A DNA stretch of 64,000 bases. Source: Streptomyces sp. NBC_00271. GTDB taxonomy: Bacteria; Actinomycetota; Actinomycetes; Streptomycetales; Streptomycetaceae. This document shows, piece after piece, positions 42,329 to 51,061 of the stretch; positions within the stretch are counted from its first letter, which is position 1, and each line of letters begins with the position of its first letter. The position numbers and the translations under genes are program-made. The DNA is taken from contig NZ_CP108070.1 in the NCBI RefSeq assembly GCF_036178845.1, forward strand, positions 8,618,001 through 8,682,000. The letters run 5' to 3'. Under the pieces are notes generated by a model. The model was given only the letters and a program-made list of their open reading frames with translations, searched no databases and was not told the DNA's origin.

Positions 42329-43826
42329 GGCGTGCGGCGGCCGGGACCGGGTCGGCGGGTCGGCGCGTGTGCCAGTCGGTGACCGCCTGATACGCGGCGG
42401 CGACCTCCAGCAGCCGGTCCTCCTCGTAGGGCTGCCCGCCGAGGATCGCCCCCACCGGCACCCCGCCCGCGTCGAAGCCGATGGGGAAGGCGATCTCGGG
42501 CAGCCCGAGGATGTCGAAGGGGACGGGCCCGGTCTGCAGGAGCACGTCGCAGCGGTTCATGAGCCCGTCCAGGACCTCCCGCAGCAGATGGTTCTTGGCA
42601 CGCTGGGCCGTGATCCACTCGTCGCCCGAGAGCATCAGCCCCTGGAGCCAACTCAGCAGCGAGACACCGAACTTGGCTGGGTCCTCGCGCAGCCAGTGCC
42701 GGAACGGCTCGGTGCGCTCGGCGAGCCGGGCCGCGTTGAAGGTGCCGGTCAGCAGGTTCCAGTCGGCGGGATAGGCGATGTCGACGAGGGTGACGCCGGG
42801 AATCGCGTCCAGCTGGTTCAGGAGGGCGGTGCGCAGCTCCTTCTGCGCGGCCAGGAAGTCCGAGGGCACCCCGATCCGGGTGGCCCGGCGCATCCGAACC
42901 GCCCCGCCGCGCGAGAGAACGGGCGTGGCGGCCCGTACGAGATCGGGCACGGCCGGAAGTCCCAGCGTGCGCGGGTCCTTCGGGTCGGGACCGGCCATGA
43001 CCTGGAGCATGAGCGCCGCGTCCATGGCGTCGCGGGCGAGCGGGCCCGAGTGGTCGCGGGTGAAGGACAGCGGGATGACGCCGTGGATCGACACCCGGCC
43101 CATGGTCGGCTTCAGACCGGTCAGGTTCTGCTGGTTGGAGGGCAGCACGATGGAGCCGCCGGTCTGGGTGCCGATCGAGGACGCCGCCATGCGCCCGGCG
43201 ACCGAACAGGCCGGTCCGGTCGAGGAGCCGCCCGGGTCGACGCCCGGGTCCCCGGGCGTCCAGGCGTTGACCGTGGTCACCGTCCCGTTCGGCTTCGTCG
43301 CCCGGGTGGTGGCGAGCGGCCCCATCTGCCCCTTGCCGAGCACGATCCCGCCGGCCGCCTTCAGCCGGGCCACGGCCGTCGCGTCCTCGTCCGGCACGAA
43401 GTCCTCGAAGAGGGAGGAGTTGCACCGCGTTGGCACGCCCCGGGTGAAGTAGTTGTCCTTGATGCAGAGCGGGATCCCGCGCAGTACGCCTCGGGCGCCC
43501 TGCCCCCGGTCCGCCTTGCGCGCCGCCGCGAGCGCCGCGTCCGCGGTCACCTCCGCGTACGCCTGATACGTCCCGTCGTACCGCTCGATCCGGTCGAGGT
43601 ACGCCTCGGTGAGGGTCGTCGAGCTCAGCTTCCCGCGCCGCATGAGCACGACGGACTCGGTGAGCGTGGCCTCGGTGGGGTCGTCGAGGGCCGCCTCGCG
43701 TACGTGGATGTCGGGGACACGGGGCGTCGTGGAGGCCTGCGCCGAGGTGGCCGTCCGCAGGGCGACCCCGCTCGCCACGGCCGTCGAACTCGCCAGGAAC
43801 ACCCGGCGGTTGAGGGATCTGCTCAT
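42267..43826 (-). CDS. Tat-exported amidase (amidase-signature family)
   Basis: This 519-aa hydrolase has the Ser-cisSer-Lys triad: Lys123 (CIKDNYF), Ser202 (GGSSTGPACS) and Ser225 (TQTGGSIVLPS). The N-terminus MSRSLNRRVFLASSTAVASG is a twin-arginine signal, so the enzyme is predicted to fold in the cytoplasm and be exported. It is coupled by ATGA overlap to an AtzG-like small gene, the partner usually found with AtzE-type amidases. Those partners are cytoplasmic, which makes the combination unusual. Substrate unknown. Confidence 0.88.
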   Translation of the reverse strand: MSRSLNRRVFLASSTAVASGVALRTATSAQASTTPRVPDIHVREAALDDPTEATLTESVVLMRRGKLSSTTLTEAYLDRIERYDGTYQAYAEVTADAALAAARKADRGQGARGVLRGIPLCIKDNYFTRGVPTRCNSSLFEDFVPDEDATAVARLKAAGGIVLGKGQMGPLATTRATKPNGTVTTVNAWTPGDPGVDPGGSSTGPACSVAGRMAASSIGTQTGGSIVLPSNQQNLTGLKPTMGRVSIHGVIPLSFTRDHSGPLARDAMDAALMLQVMAGPDPKDPRTLGLPAVPDLVRAATPVLSRGGAVRMRRATRIGVPSDFLAAQKELRTALLNQLDAIPGVTLVDIAYPADWNLLTGTFNAARLAERTEPFRHWLREDPAKFGVSLLSWLQGLMLSGDEWITAQRAKNHLLREVLDGLMNRCDVLLQTGPVPFDILGLPEIAFPIGFDAGGVPVGAILGGQPYEEDRLLEVAAAYQAVTDWHTRRPADPVPAAARLRAALARPRLSAEEVATSSA

Positions 43827-44119
43827 CGGGCGTCCGCCTTCCCCGTCCAGGCCTCCGTGATGGAGGGGTAGATGAGGGGCGGCGAGGCCTGCTGCGCGTA
43901 CGCGGGGCCCTCGGCGGGCGGTGCCCAGCCGGATATCGCGCCGGGGGTGGAGGCCACGAACGACCGCAGGTTGGCCAGTACCTGGTCCCGTGTGGGCACC
44001 CCCGTCGCCGCGTCGAACACCTCGGGCAGCAGGGAGAGGTCGAACCCCGCGAGCGCGAGGCGGGTCCGTACGTAGGCGTCCAGTTGCTCGGTGGTGGGCT
44101 CGCTCAAGAGGGCCTCCAT
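43823..44119 (-). CDS. AtzG-like small protein
   Basis: This 98-aa protein starts with the helical pattern PTTEQLDAYVRTRLALAGFDLSLLPEVFDA, resembling the AtzG/DUF4089 fold that packs against AtzE amidases in the way GatC packs on GatA. The C-terminal third is Pro/Ala-rich. Its stop overlaps the start of the amidase gene. It has no signal peptide, so it would either act before export or travel with the folded amidase through Tat. Confidence 0.65.
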   Translation of the reverse strand: MEALLSEPTTEQLDAYVRTRLALAGFDLSLLPEVFDAATGVPTRDQVLANLRSFVASTPGAISGWAPPAEGPAYAQQASPPLIYPSITEAWTGKADAR

Positions 44120-44240
44120 GATCGGCTGACGAGTACGGGGACTCCATCACCCGTCCGTGAAGCCCTCGTTGAGCGCGTGCTTCACGGGAGTTACTGCACG
44201 GGCTTCAGCACCCGCTCACCGCACGGGCGCCAGCACCCGC

Positions 44241-45191
44241 TCACCGCGCCGGCGTCAGCGCCCGGGTGATCCCCGCGATCGCTCCCGGTCCCACCCGGCA
44301 GCACCCCCCGATCAGCCGTGCCCCGCCCCGACGCCAGCCGGTCACCTGCTCGGCCGTGAAGGTCGACAGCCCCTTCCAGGCCCGCGCCTCGGCGTCCCAC
44401 ACCTCGCCGCTGTTCGGGTACACCACCACCGGCTTCCCGGTCACCCGCGCCGCCGTCTCCACCGCGCCGTCCACGTCCTCGGGGGCGCAGCAGTTCACGC
44501 CGACCGCGATGATCTCGTCCGCGTCGGCGGCCGGGGCGAAGGCCTCCTCCAGGGGCTGCCCGGCCCGCGTACGGTCCCCGGCGACGGTGTACGACAGCCA
44601 CGCCGGTACGCCGAGCCCGCGTACCGCCCGCAGCAGCGCCTCGGCCTCGTCGGCGTCGGGCACGGTCTCCAGGGCCAGTACGTCGGGCGCGGCGGCGGCC
44701 AGCACCTCCAGGCGCGGGCGGTGGAACCGCTCCAGTTCGGCGACGCTCAGCCCGTACCGCCCCCGGTACTCCGAACCGTCCGCCAGCATCGCCCCGTACG
44801 GGCCGACCGATGCGGCCACCCACAGCGGCCGGGTCGCACCCTTCGCGTGCGCGCGACGGGCCGCCTCCCGCGCCAGCTCCACGCTGAGGCCGAGGAGTTC
44901 GGCCGCCCGCCCGTGCGGGATGCCGCGCTTCGCGAAGCCCTCGAAGGTGGCCTGGTAGCTGGAGGTGATCGCCACGTCCGCGCCCGCCTCGAAGTACGCG
45001 AGGTGCGCCTCGGCGATCGCCTCGGGCCGCTCGGCGAGCAGCCGCGCCGACCACAGCTCGTCGCTGAGGTCGTGCCCGGCCGACTCCAGCTGGTTGGACA
45101 TGCCGCCGTCCAGGACGACCGTTCCGGAGGCGAGGGCGTCGGCGAGGGAGGGGGAGGGGGAGGAAGTGCTGCGGGGGGTGTCGCTGGTCAT
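44241..45191 (-). CDS. mmuM: Homocysteine S-methyltransferase
   Basis: This 316-aa enzyme transfers a methyl group from S-methylmethionine (or SAM) to homocysteine, giving methionine. The zinc-binding cysteines are in GVNCCAPED and GGCCRVGPGAI, and the N-terminal VLDGGMSNQLESAGHDL is typical. The mRNA may be leaderless: minus-strand TAGCGT (45198-45203) ends 6 nt before the ATG. It is near, but not part of, the sulfur genes at 14-24 kb. Confidence 0.93.
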   Translation of the reverse strand: MTSDTPRSTSSPSPSLADALASGTVVLDGGMSNQLESAGHDLSDELWSARLLAERPEAIAEAHLAYFEAGADVAITSSYQATFEGFAKRGIPHGRAAELLGLSVELAREAARRAHAKGATRPLWVAASVGPYGAMLADGSEYRGRYGLSVAELERFHRPRLEVLAAAAPDVLALETVPDADEAEALLRAVRGLGVPAWLSYTVAGDRTRAGQPLEEAFAPAADADEIIAVGVNCCAPEDVDGAVETAARVTGKPVVVYPNSGEVWDAEARAWKGLSTFTAEQVTGWRRGGARLIGGCCRVGPGAIAGITRALTPAR

Positions 45192-45240
45192 GTCACGACG
45201 CTAGTCGATGGGGACGGCCACGACCCGTTATGTCCATCTG

Positions 45241-45546
45241 ATGAGGGGGATCCTCGGGGCCCCGGCGGACCGGGCCGTCTTCGAACCCCTCGTCCACAAC
45301 CTCAAGAACGTCGTCACCGGCGGCGTGTGGCGTGTCACGGTCGGTGATCGCTCCGCCGTCCTGAAGGTGCTCACACATGTGCACGGGCTGCGCGAGGGCG
45401 GCTGGCGCGGCGACGAACGCCTCGTACGTCTGGGCATGTGCGCCTCGGCGGTGAAGTACGACTGGCTCGCGCCCCTTCCCACCGGCACCGGCCGGCCGTT
45501 GACGAAGGGCGCGGGGTCGGTGTCGGACCCTGCCCCTACAGTCCCG
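45241..45546 (+). pseudogene. Internally deleted phosphotransferase-like gene
   Basis: From ATG 45241 the frame reads LVHNLKNVVTGGVWRVTVGDRSAVLKVLT, like the N-terminus of an aminoglycoside-phosphotransferase-type kinase. Within 20 codons it turns to GDERLVRLGMCASAVKYDWLAPLP, which resembles the C-terminal helices of the same proteins. The whole catalytic middle (HxD, DxD) is missing. The frame then runs on, without a stop, into the leucine-rich-repeat gene. I read it as a decayed gene; the identification of both ends is from memory. Confidence 0.45.
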
Positions 45547-45549
45547 TTC

Positions 45550-47349
45550 ATGACTTCGGACCACGGCAACGGCACCGCACCCCAACTCGACTCCCTGCGC
45601 GCCCTCTTGGAGAGGGCCAAACCGGCCCAGGCCCGCAAGGCCGTCCGGGAACTCGTCACGCTCGCCGACGACGAGGAGGCGCTCGACCTGGCCGTCCGCT
45701 TCGCCCGGATCGCTGACTACTCCTCGGAGCTGCTGTTACGGCTGTGGCCGACGGCCGCCGACCCCGACGGCTTCTGCGAGGCCCTGCTCGCCCCGGCCTT
45801 CCGCCGCGAGGGCCGCACCGAGCTACGGCTGCGGCGCACGGCCTCGCTCCGAGGACTACGGCACCTCACCATGCTCCGCGGTCTCCACCTCGACCGCCTC
45901 AAGGAGATCACGGACCTCACCGAGGTCGGCGCGCTCGGCGAGCTGAGGGATCTCGATCTCAACGGGTGCGCGGGCATCGAGGACCTCACTCCCCTCGGCG
46001 GCCTCGCCGAGCTGACCCGGCTCAATCTGCACCGCTGCCGGGCCGTCGCGGACACGACCCCGCTGCTGACCCTGGGCAGGCTGCGCGAGCTGGATCTGAG
46101 CATGACCAAGGTGCGTGCCACACCCAGCTTCGGAGCGGCCTTCCCCGCCCTGGAGACCCTGACGCTGCGCGGCTGCCGGGCCTTCAAGGACGCCGGTCAG
46201 CTGTCCGGGCTGCGCCGGCTCACCCATCTCGACCTCGGCTGGACCGGCATCCGCGACCTGACCGGCCTGCGCGACGTGCCCGCCGTCACCCACCTCGACC
46301 TGCGCAGCTGCGGCCAACTCCGCGACCTGCGGGGCATCGACGCGCTGTCCGACCTGACCGAGCTGACCCTCGACGAATGTCCCCGCCTGAAGAGCGTCGA
46401 CGGATTCGGGGTGCATCCTCGTTTGACCAAGGTCGGCATCCATGGGTGCCCCGAACTGGCCGACCTGAGCGGACTGTCGACACTGACGAACCTCACCCGC
46501 CTGTACGTCCGGGGGAGCGAACGGCTCACTTCCCTGCGGGACATCGCGTCACTGCGCCTCCTGAAATCGGTCGGCGTCCTCGACTGCCCGTCCGTGCGGG
46601 ACTTCTCCGCGCTCGGCGCCCTTCCGTTGCTCGAAGGGCTCTCCATGGTCGGGCTGGACCAGCTCCGCGATCTGTCCCCACTCGGCCTCGTGGGCCACGA
46701 CCGACTCGCTGATCTGTCGGTCACCGGTTGCCGCAACCTGCGCACCTTCGGAGACCTCTCCGGCCTGACGGCGCTGAGCAGCCTCTGGATCCACGACCTT
46801 CCGTCCCTGACCGACCTCGACGGTCTCGGCGGCCTGCCCGCGCTGAGCAAGCTGACCGTCCTGAACTGCCCCCTGCTCACGGACGCCGACGGCCTGGCCG
46901 GCTCCCCGCTGCGCGAGGCGGTCTTCTCCCGCGACCCCGTCCTGGGCTCGCTTCGCGCCTTGGAGGAGTGCCCCGACCTGCGGAGCCTGAGTCTGATCAG
47001 CTGCCCCCTGGCGCAGGACATACCCGCCGGGGGAATCGAGACGCTCCGCCTGTCCGGCCTGGAATGGAAGGACGTGTCCCGCCTGGCCGGCCACACGAGC
47101 CTGCGCGAACTCGACGTCCGGGGCCTGTCCGAGCTGAGGGACCTCGGCGCGCTGACGGAACTGTCCGAACTCACGGAGATCAACCTGGGCCACTGCCGCG
47201 ACCTGGAGGACTGCCGCCCCCTGCTCGACCTGCCGTCCCTGAAACACGTCACCATGCCCTACCGCATGTGGTACCGCGAGTACCAAGGAGATCCCGATCC
47301 CGTCATGACGGAACTCGCGGAACGCGGGGTGACCGTAGTCCACCCCTGA
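45550..47349 (+). CDS. Leucine-rich-repeat protein
   Basis: This 599-aa protein has a helical N-domain of about 95 residues, then some 18-20 LRRs of about 23 residues with the consensus L-x-x-LtxLdLxxCxxLxDLtpL (for example LRDLDLNGCAGIEDLTPLGGL and LTHLDLGWTGIRDLTGLR). They stop at PYRMWYREYQGDPDP. No signal peptide or membrane helix: it should be a cytoplasmic protein-binding scaffold. The start at 45550 has a -10 box TACAGT ending 7 nt before. The longer open frame upstream belongs to the phosphotransferase remnant. No partner is apparent. Confidence 0.8.
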   Translation: MTSDHGNGTAPQLDSLRALLERAKPAQARKAVRELVTLADDEEALDLAVRFARIADYSSELLLRLWPTAADPDGFCEALLAPAFRREGRTELRLRRTASLRGLRHLTMLRGLHLDRLKEITDLTEVGALGELRDLDLNGCAGIEDLTPLGGLAELTRLNLHRCRAVADTTPLLTLGRLRELDLSMTKVRATPSFGAAFPALETLTLRGCRAFKDAGQLSGLRRLTHLDLGWTGIRDLTGLRDVPAVTHLDLRSCGQLRDLRGIDALSDLTELTLDECPRLKSVDGFGVHPRLTKVGIHGCPELADLSGLSTLTNLTRLYVRGSERLTSLRDIASLRLLKSVGVLDCPSVRDFSALGALPLLEGLSMVGLDQLRDLSPLGLVGHDRLADLSVTGCRNLRTFGDLSGLTALSSLWIHDLPSLTDLDGLGGLPALSKLTVLNCPLLTDADGLAGSPLREAVFSRDPVLGSLRALEECPDLRSLSLISCPLAQDIPAGGIETLRLSGLEWKDVSRLAGHTSLRELDVRGLSELRDLGALTELSELTEINLGHCRDLEDCRPLLDLPSLKHVTMPYRMWYREYQGDPDPVMTELAERGVTVVHP

Positions 47350-47369
47350 CTCACCGGGAGGCAGCGTAC

Positions 47370-49490
47370 TCACCGTGAGGCAGCGTGCCGCCGTCCACCG
47401 CGTCGCCGTGACCGCCCCCGCCGGACCACCGGCACGGCGAGCGCGGCCAGCAGCGGTGCGAGCAGCAGCGGCCACCACGAGTTCGCGTTCTCGCTCTCGC
47501 CGACGGCGGTGGAGTTCTTCACGGACGCAGCGCCGGACGCGGAGGGGGACGGAGCCGCGGTCCGGTGCTGCGGTACGGCCTTCAGGGTGACGTCGTTGCC
47601 GTCGCCCCCGCGATAGCTGATCCGGTACGTGGTGTCGGCGAGCTCGACCGAGGCGCCCTCGCGCAGGCCGGAGAAGGCGCCGGTCGTCCTCGCGCGGCCG
47701 GTGTGGTCGAGCACCCTGATCTCGCGGGCGGGGCCGGTCCCGGCGGCCGACAGATCGAGGTCCCCGGCCAGCCGGACCGCGCCCGTCACCTTCAGGGGCT
47801 TGTCGCGCAGGACCAGCGTGCCCTTCGCGCCCTGCGTGTAGTCGCCGGTCACCGTGAGGGCGCCCGCGACCTCGCCGTCGTTGACGACCGCGCCCCGTAC
47901 CGTGCCCTTGCCGCTGAGGGACGTGGACACCCGAAGTCCCGTCGTCCGCACGTCCAGCCGCGCACCGGCCGAGGTGAGCCGAATCGCCTTGCTGTGCGCG
48001 AGCGTGGCGCCGGAGGCGAGGGCGAGCGTGCCCTTGGTGACCGTCGTCGGGCCCGTGTACGACACCTCGCCGCCCGTCAGGGTCGTCGTCGCGGCGCCCG
48101 ACTGGGTGAGCCCGCCGGCACCGTCAATTCGGGACAGCGACAAGGGAGTTGTGGCGTTTCGGACGATCAGCGTGCCGTCGTCGACGATCCGTCTGCGCTC
48201 GGTGCCGGTCATCAGCGAGCCGTCACCGCCCCGCGCGCCCGAGCCCAGCCGCAGCACCGCGCCCTTCTCGATGGTCGTCGAACCGTCGTAGTGCTGCTCC
48301 GCCGCGAAGGTGACGTCGTTGCCGGACGTCCCCTTGATCACCACGTCCCCGGCGCCGGGCGCGGCCAGTGTGTCGTGGTACCGGCCGCCGCCGATGGGCG
48401 CGCCCAGGGTGACGGGACCGTCGTAGGCGAAGGTCAGCCGGGACCGGACGCCGCTCGCCATGTGCAGGTTGATGTAGACGGTGTCCTTCGTCCCCGGCAT
48501 GAAGATCTTGTGGGTGGTCCCGTCGCCCCACTGGACGTCCGCACCCTCGACGTTGGTGCCACGCTTGTTCAACTGATGAGCGACAGGGCGCCAGTTGAGG
48601 CCCGGGTCGCTCAACGACGGGTCGGAGTCGCCGCCCTGGTCGCTGTAGCCGTACTGGCCGGTGAGCACGACCTTGCTGCCGGGCCGCGAGTGGACGTTGA
48701 CGTCGCTGCCGTACGCGCGCTGGTAGAAGTTCTGCCGCAGGGTGATCGTCTGGTACAGCGGGGTGTCGATGATCCAGGAGCCCTGGTTGAGGATGGCGCG
48801 GGCGTTCGGGAGCGCCACCGGGTACTCGGGGCGGCCCACCGCCATGCCGGTGCCGTTGTCGATCACTCCGGAGAAGGGGTGGGTGCCCGCGAGGTCGAGG
48901 GTGCCCCACATGTTGCGCGGCTGGGTGACCAGGCCGGAGCCGCTGATGGTGCCGATGTTGAAGGTGCGGGTGAGGGAGAGGCGCAGGGTGCCGTCGACGC
49001 GGACGTTGAGCTGGTTCAGCTGGTAGCCGGGCGTGTTGTAGGGGAAGTGGCCGATCAGACCGGTGCCGCCGCCGGTGCCGTACTGGAGGGTGGCGCCCCG
49101 CTCGACGGTGACGGCGGGCGGGTCCGGGTTGCTCACGGTGGTATACGGGTGGTTGCCGCCCTGGGTGGTCACCTTCTGCCGCTGCCGGGCCGCCGGGAGC
49201 GTGAAGTCGCTGTCCTTGGTGAGGATCAGCGTGCCGCCGCCGCGCACGGTGAGGGTGCCCCGGCCGCGGAACACCCCGGCGTACGTCGTCGTGCCGGACG
49301 GCACGGTGACCACCGTGTCGCCGGTGAGCGTGACGTCCCGGTCCGCGAGGACGTCGGCGGTGGCGTCACGGCCGGCGGCTGGAGCGTCCCGGAGGCGACC
49401 GGAGCCGAAAGAGGGAGGCGCGGTGACCAGAAGGGCGACGGTCGTGAGGGCGCCTACGGCGGCTGCTGTCTTGTGGGTATGGCTGCGCAC
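47370..49490 (-). CDS. Exported beta-strand-repeat protein with C-terminal membrane anchor
   Basis: This 706-aa protein has a signal-like N-terminus (VRSHTHKTAAAVGALTTVALLVTAPP) and a long beta-helical body. It includes repeats of the autotransporter-associated strand type (IDGAGGLTQSGAATTTLTGG, YTGPTTVTKGTLALASGATL). It ends in a transmembrane helix (WWPLLLAPLLAALAVPVV) followed by an Arg/Gly tail, so it is held at the membrane; no LPxTG is present. GTG 49490 is chosen; ATG 49541 is an alternative. It is divergent from the GH43 gene, and a role in polysaccharide binding is inferred. Confidence 0.75.
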   Translation of the reverse strand: MRSHTHKTAAAVGALTTVALLVTAPPSFGSGRLRDAPAAGRDATADVLADRDVTLTGDTVVTVPSGTTTYAGVFRGRGTLTVRGGGTLILTKDSDFTLPAARQRQKVTTQGGNHPYTTVSNPDPPAVTVERGATLQYGTGGGTGLIGHFPYNTPGYQLNQLNVRVDGTLRLSLTRTFNIGTISGSGLVTQPRNMWGTLDLAGTHPFSGVIDNGTGMAVGRPEYPVALPNARAILNQGSWIIDTPLYQTITLRQNFYQRAYGSDVNVHSRPGSKVVLTGQYGYSDQGGDSDPSLSDPGLNWRPVAHQLNKRGTNVEGADVQWGDGTTHKIFMPGTKDTVYINLHMASGVRSRLTFAYDGPVTLGAPIGGGRYHDTLAAPGAGDVVIKGTSGNDVTFAAEQHYDGSTTIEKGAVLRLGSGARGGDGSLMTGTERRRIVDDGTLIVRNATTPLSLSRIDGAGGLTQSGAATTTLTGGEVSYTGPTTVTKGTLALASGATLAHSKAIRLTSAGARLDVRTTGLRVSTSLSGKGTVRGAVVNDGEVAGALTVTGDYTQGAKGTLVLRDKPLKVTGAVRLAGDLDLSAAGTGPAREIRVLDHTGRARTTGAFSGLREGASVELADTTYRISYRGGDGNDVTLKAVPQHRTAAPSPSASGAASVKNSTAVGESENANSWWPLLLAPLLAALAVPVVRRGRSRRRGGRRHAASR

Positions 49491-49560
49491 GTCATCGGAG
49501 ACGTACGCGGACGGCGGCGATAACAGAAATCTCGCGTGCATCTTTGTCACGCGCGACCCG

Positions 49561-49589
49561 TTGACCTTCCCGTAACACACCCTTACCTT
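49561..49589 (+). promoter_or_regulatory. Promoter of the GH43 gene
   Basis: TTGACC (49561-49566) and TACCTT (49584-49589) are 17 bp apart. The following bases TTTCGGCGTT resemble the region just after the beta-helix gene's -10 at 11705. A leader of about 55 nt precedes the ATG at 49650. Confidence 0.6.
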
Positions 49590-49649
49590 TTCGGCGTTCG
49601 TAATGACAGATGCCGTACGAAATCTCGAATCCCCTCCGAGAGGCGTCAG

Positions 49650-51059
49650 ATGAGACGTGTGTACGCAATCCTTGTCGCCCTGTGCTGCGCGGTCGCCGCG
49701 GCACTGGCGACCGCCGGACCGGCCCAGGCGGCGGCCCAGACCATCACCAACGGCACGCAGTTCACCGACACTTCGGGCAACGTCGTGCACGCGCACGGCG
49801 GCGGGGTGATCAAGGTCGGCAGCTACTACTACTGGTTCGGCGAGGACCGCAACGCCGACAACACCTTCAAGTACGTGGACGCCTACCGCTCCACCGACCT
49901 GAAGAACTGGGAGTTCCGCAATCACGTACTGACCCAGTCCAGTGCCTCCGAGCTGGGCACCGCCTACATCGAGCGGCCGAAGGTCATCTACAACGCGTCC
50001 ACCGGCAAGTTCGTGATGTGGATGCACAAGGAGAACGGCGTCGACTACAGCCAGGCGCGCGCCGCCGTCGCCGTCTCGGACACGGTCGACGGGAACTACA
50101 CCTACCAGGGCAGCTTCCAGCCGCTCGGCCAGTACATGTCCCGTGACATCACGACCTTCGTCGACTCGGACGGCACCGGCTACATGGTGTCGGCGGCCCG
50201 CGAGAACTACGACCTGCAGATCTACAAGCTCACCGCCGACTACACGGGCATCGACAGCCTGGTCGCCAACCCGTGGGTGGGCGGCCACCGCGAGGCACCG
50301 GCGCTGTTCAAGCGGGGCGGCGTCTACTTCATGCTGACCTCGGCGGCCACGGGCTGGAACGCCAACCAGCAGCAGTACGCCACCGCGACCAGTCTCGCCG
50401 GCCCCTGGACCGCGATGACCAACGTCGGCGACTCGACGACGTACAACTCGCAGACCGCGTACGTCCTTCCGGTCCAGGGGACTTCGGGCACCTTGTACCT
50501 GTACATGGGTGACCGGTGGGGCAACTCCTTCGGCGGCACCGTCAACGACTCGCGTTACGTCTGGCTGCCGTTGACCTTCCCGACCTCCACCTCGATGTCC
50601 ATGTCCTGGTACCCGGAGGTCTCGGTCGACACCACCGCCGGCACGATCACCGGGACGAGCGCCACCTACAACACCCTCGTCGGCCGGTCCAGCGCCAAGT
50701 GCGCGGACGTTCCCAGCCAGTCGCTGTGGCAGGGCGTCGCGATCAGCCAGTACACCTGCAACAGCGGCACCAACCAGAAGTGGTGGTTCAAGGACCTGGG
50801 CACCGGCTACTACGAACTCATGGGCCGGGGCAGCTCCCTGTGCCTCCAGGAGAACTCCGCCAGCGTCACCCAGGAGAACTGCACCGGCGCCACCGCCCAG
50901 CAGTGGAGCCTGACCACGTCCGGCAACTATGTGCTCGTCAAGGCCCGGGCGAGCGGCGAGTGCCTGGACGTGTCCGGCGCGTCCACCGCCAACTCCGCCG
51001 CCATCATCACGTACACCTGCAACGGAGGGACCAACCAGCAGTGGACGCGCGGAACATGA
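49650..51059 (+). CDS. Secreted GH43-type glycosidase with CBM13 domain
   Basis: This 469-aa enzyme has a signal peptide (cut near residue 28), a GH43-like five-bladed propeller (about 30-340; HAHGGGVIKVGSYYYWFGEDR, YIERPKVIYNASTGKFVMWMH) and a ricin-type CBM13 with three QxW motifs at 376, 417 and 463. The catalytic-domain opening is that of exo-beta-1,3-galactanases (subfamily 24), which trim galactan side chains. GAGAGG supports the start. It is divergent from the repeat-protein gene and convergent with the PL4 gene. Confidence 0.85.
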   Translation: MRRVYAILVALCCAVAAALATAGPAQAAAQTITNGTQFTDTSGNVVHAHGGGVIKVGSYYYWFGEDRNADNTFKYVDAYRSTDLKNWEFRNHVLTQSSASELGTAYIERPKVIYNASTGKFVMWMHKENGVDYSQARAAVAVSDTVDGNYTYQGSFQPLGQYMSRDITTFVDSDGTGYMVSAARENYDLQIYKLTADYTGIDSLVANPWVGGHREAPALFKRGGVYFMLTSAATGWNANQQQYATATSLAGPWTAMTNVGDSTTYNSQTAYVLPVQGTSGTLYLYMGDRWGNSFGGTVNDSRYVWLPLTFPTSTSMSMSWYPEVSVDTTAGTITGTSATYNTLVGRSSAKCADVPSQSLWQGVAISQYTCNSGTNQKWWFKDLGTGYYELMGRGSSLCLQENSASVTQENCTGATAQQWSLTTSGNYVLVKARASGECLDVSGASTANSAAIITYTCNGGTNQQWTRGT

Positions 51060-51061
51060 CG

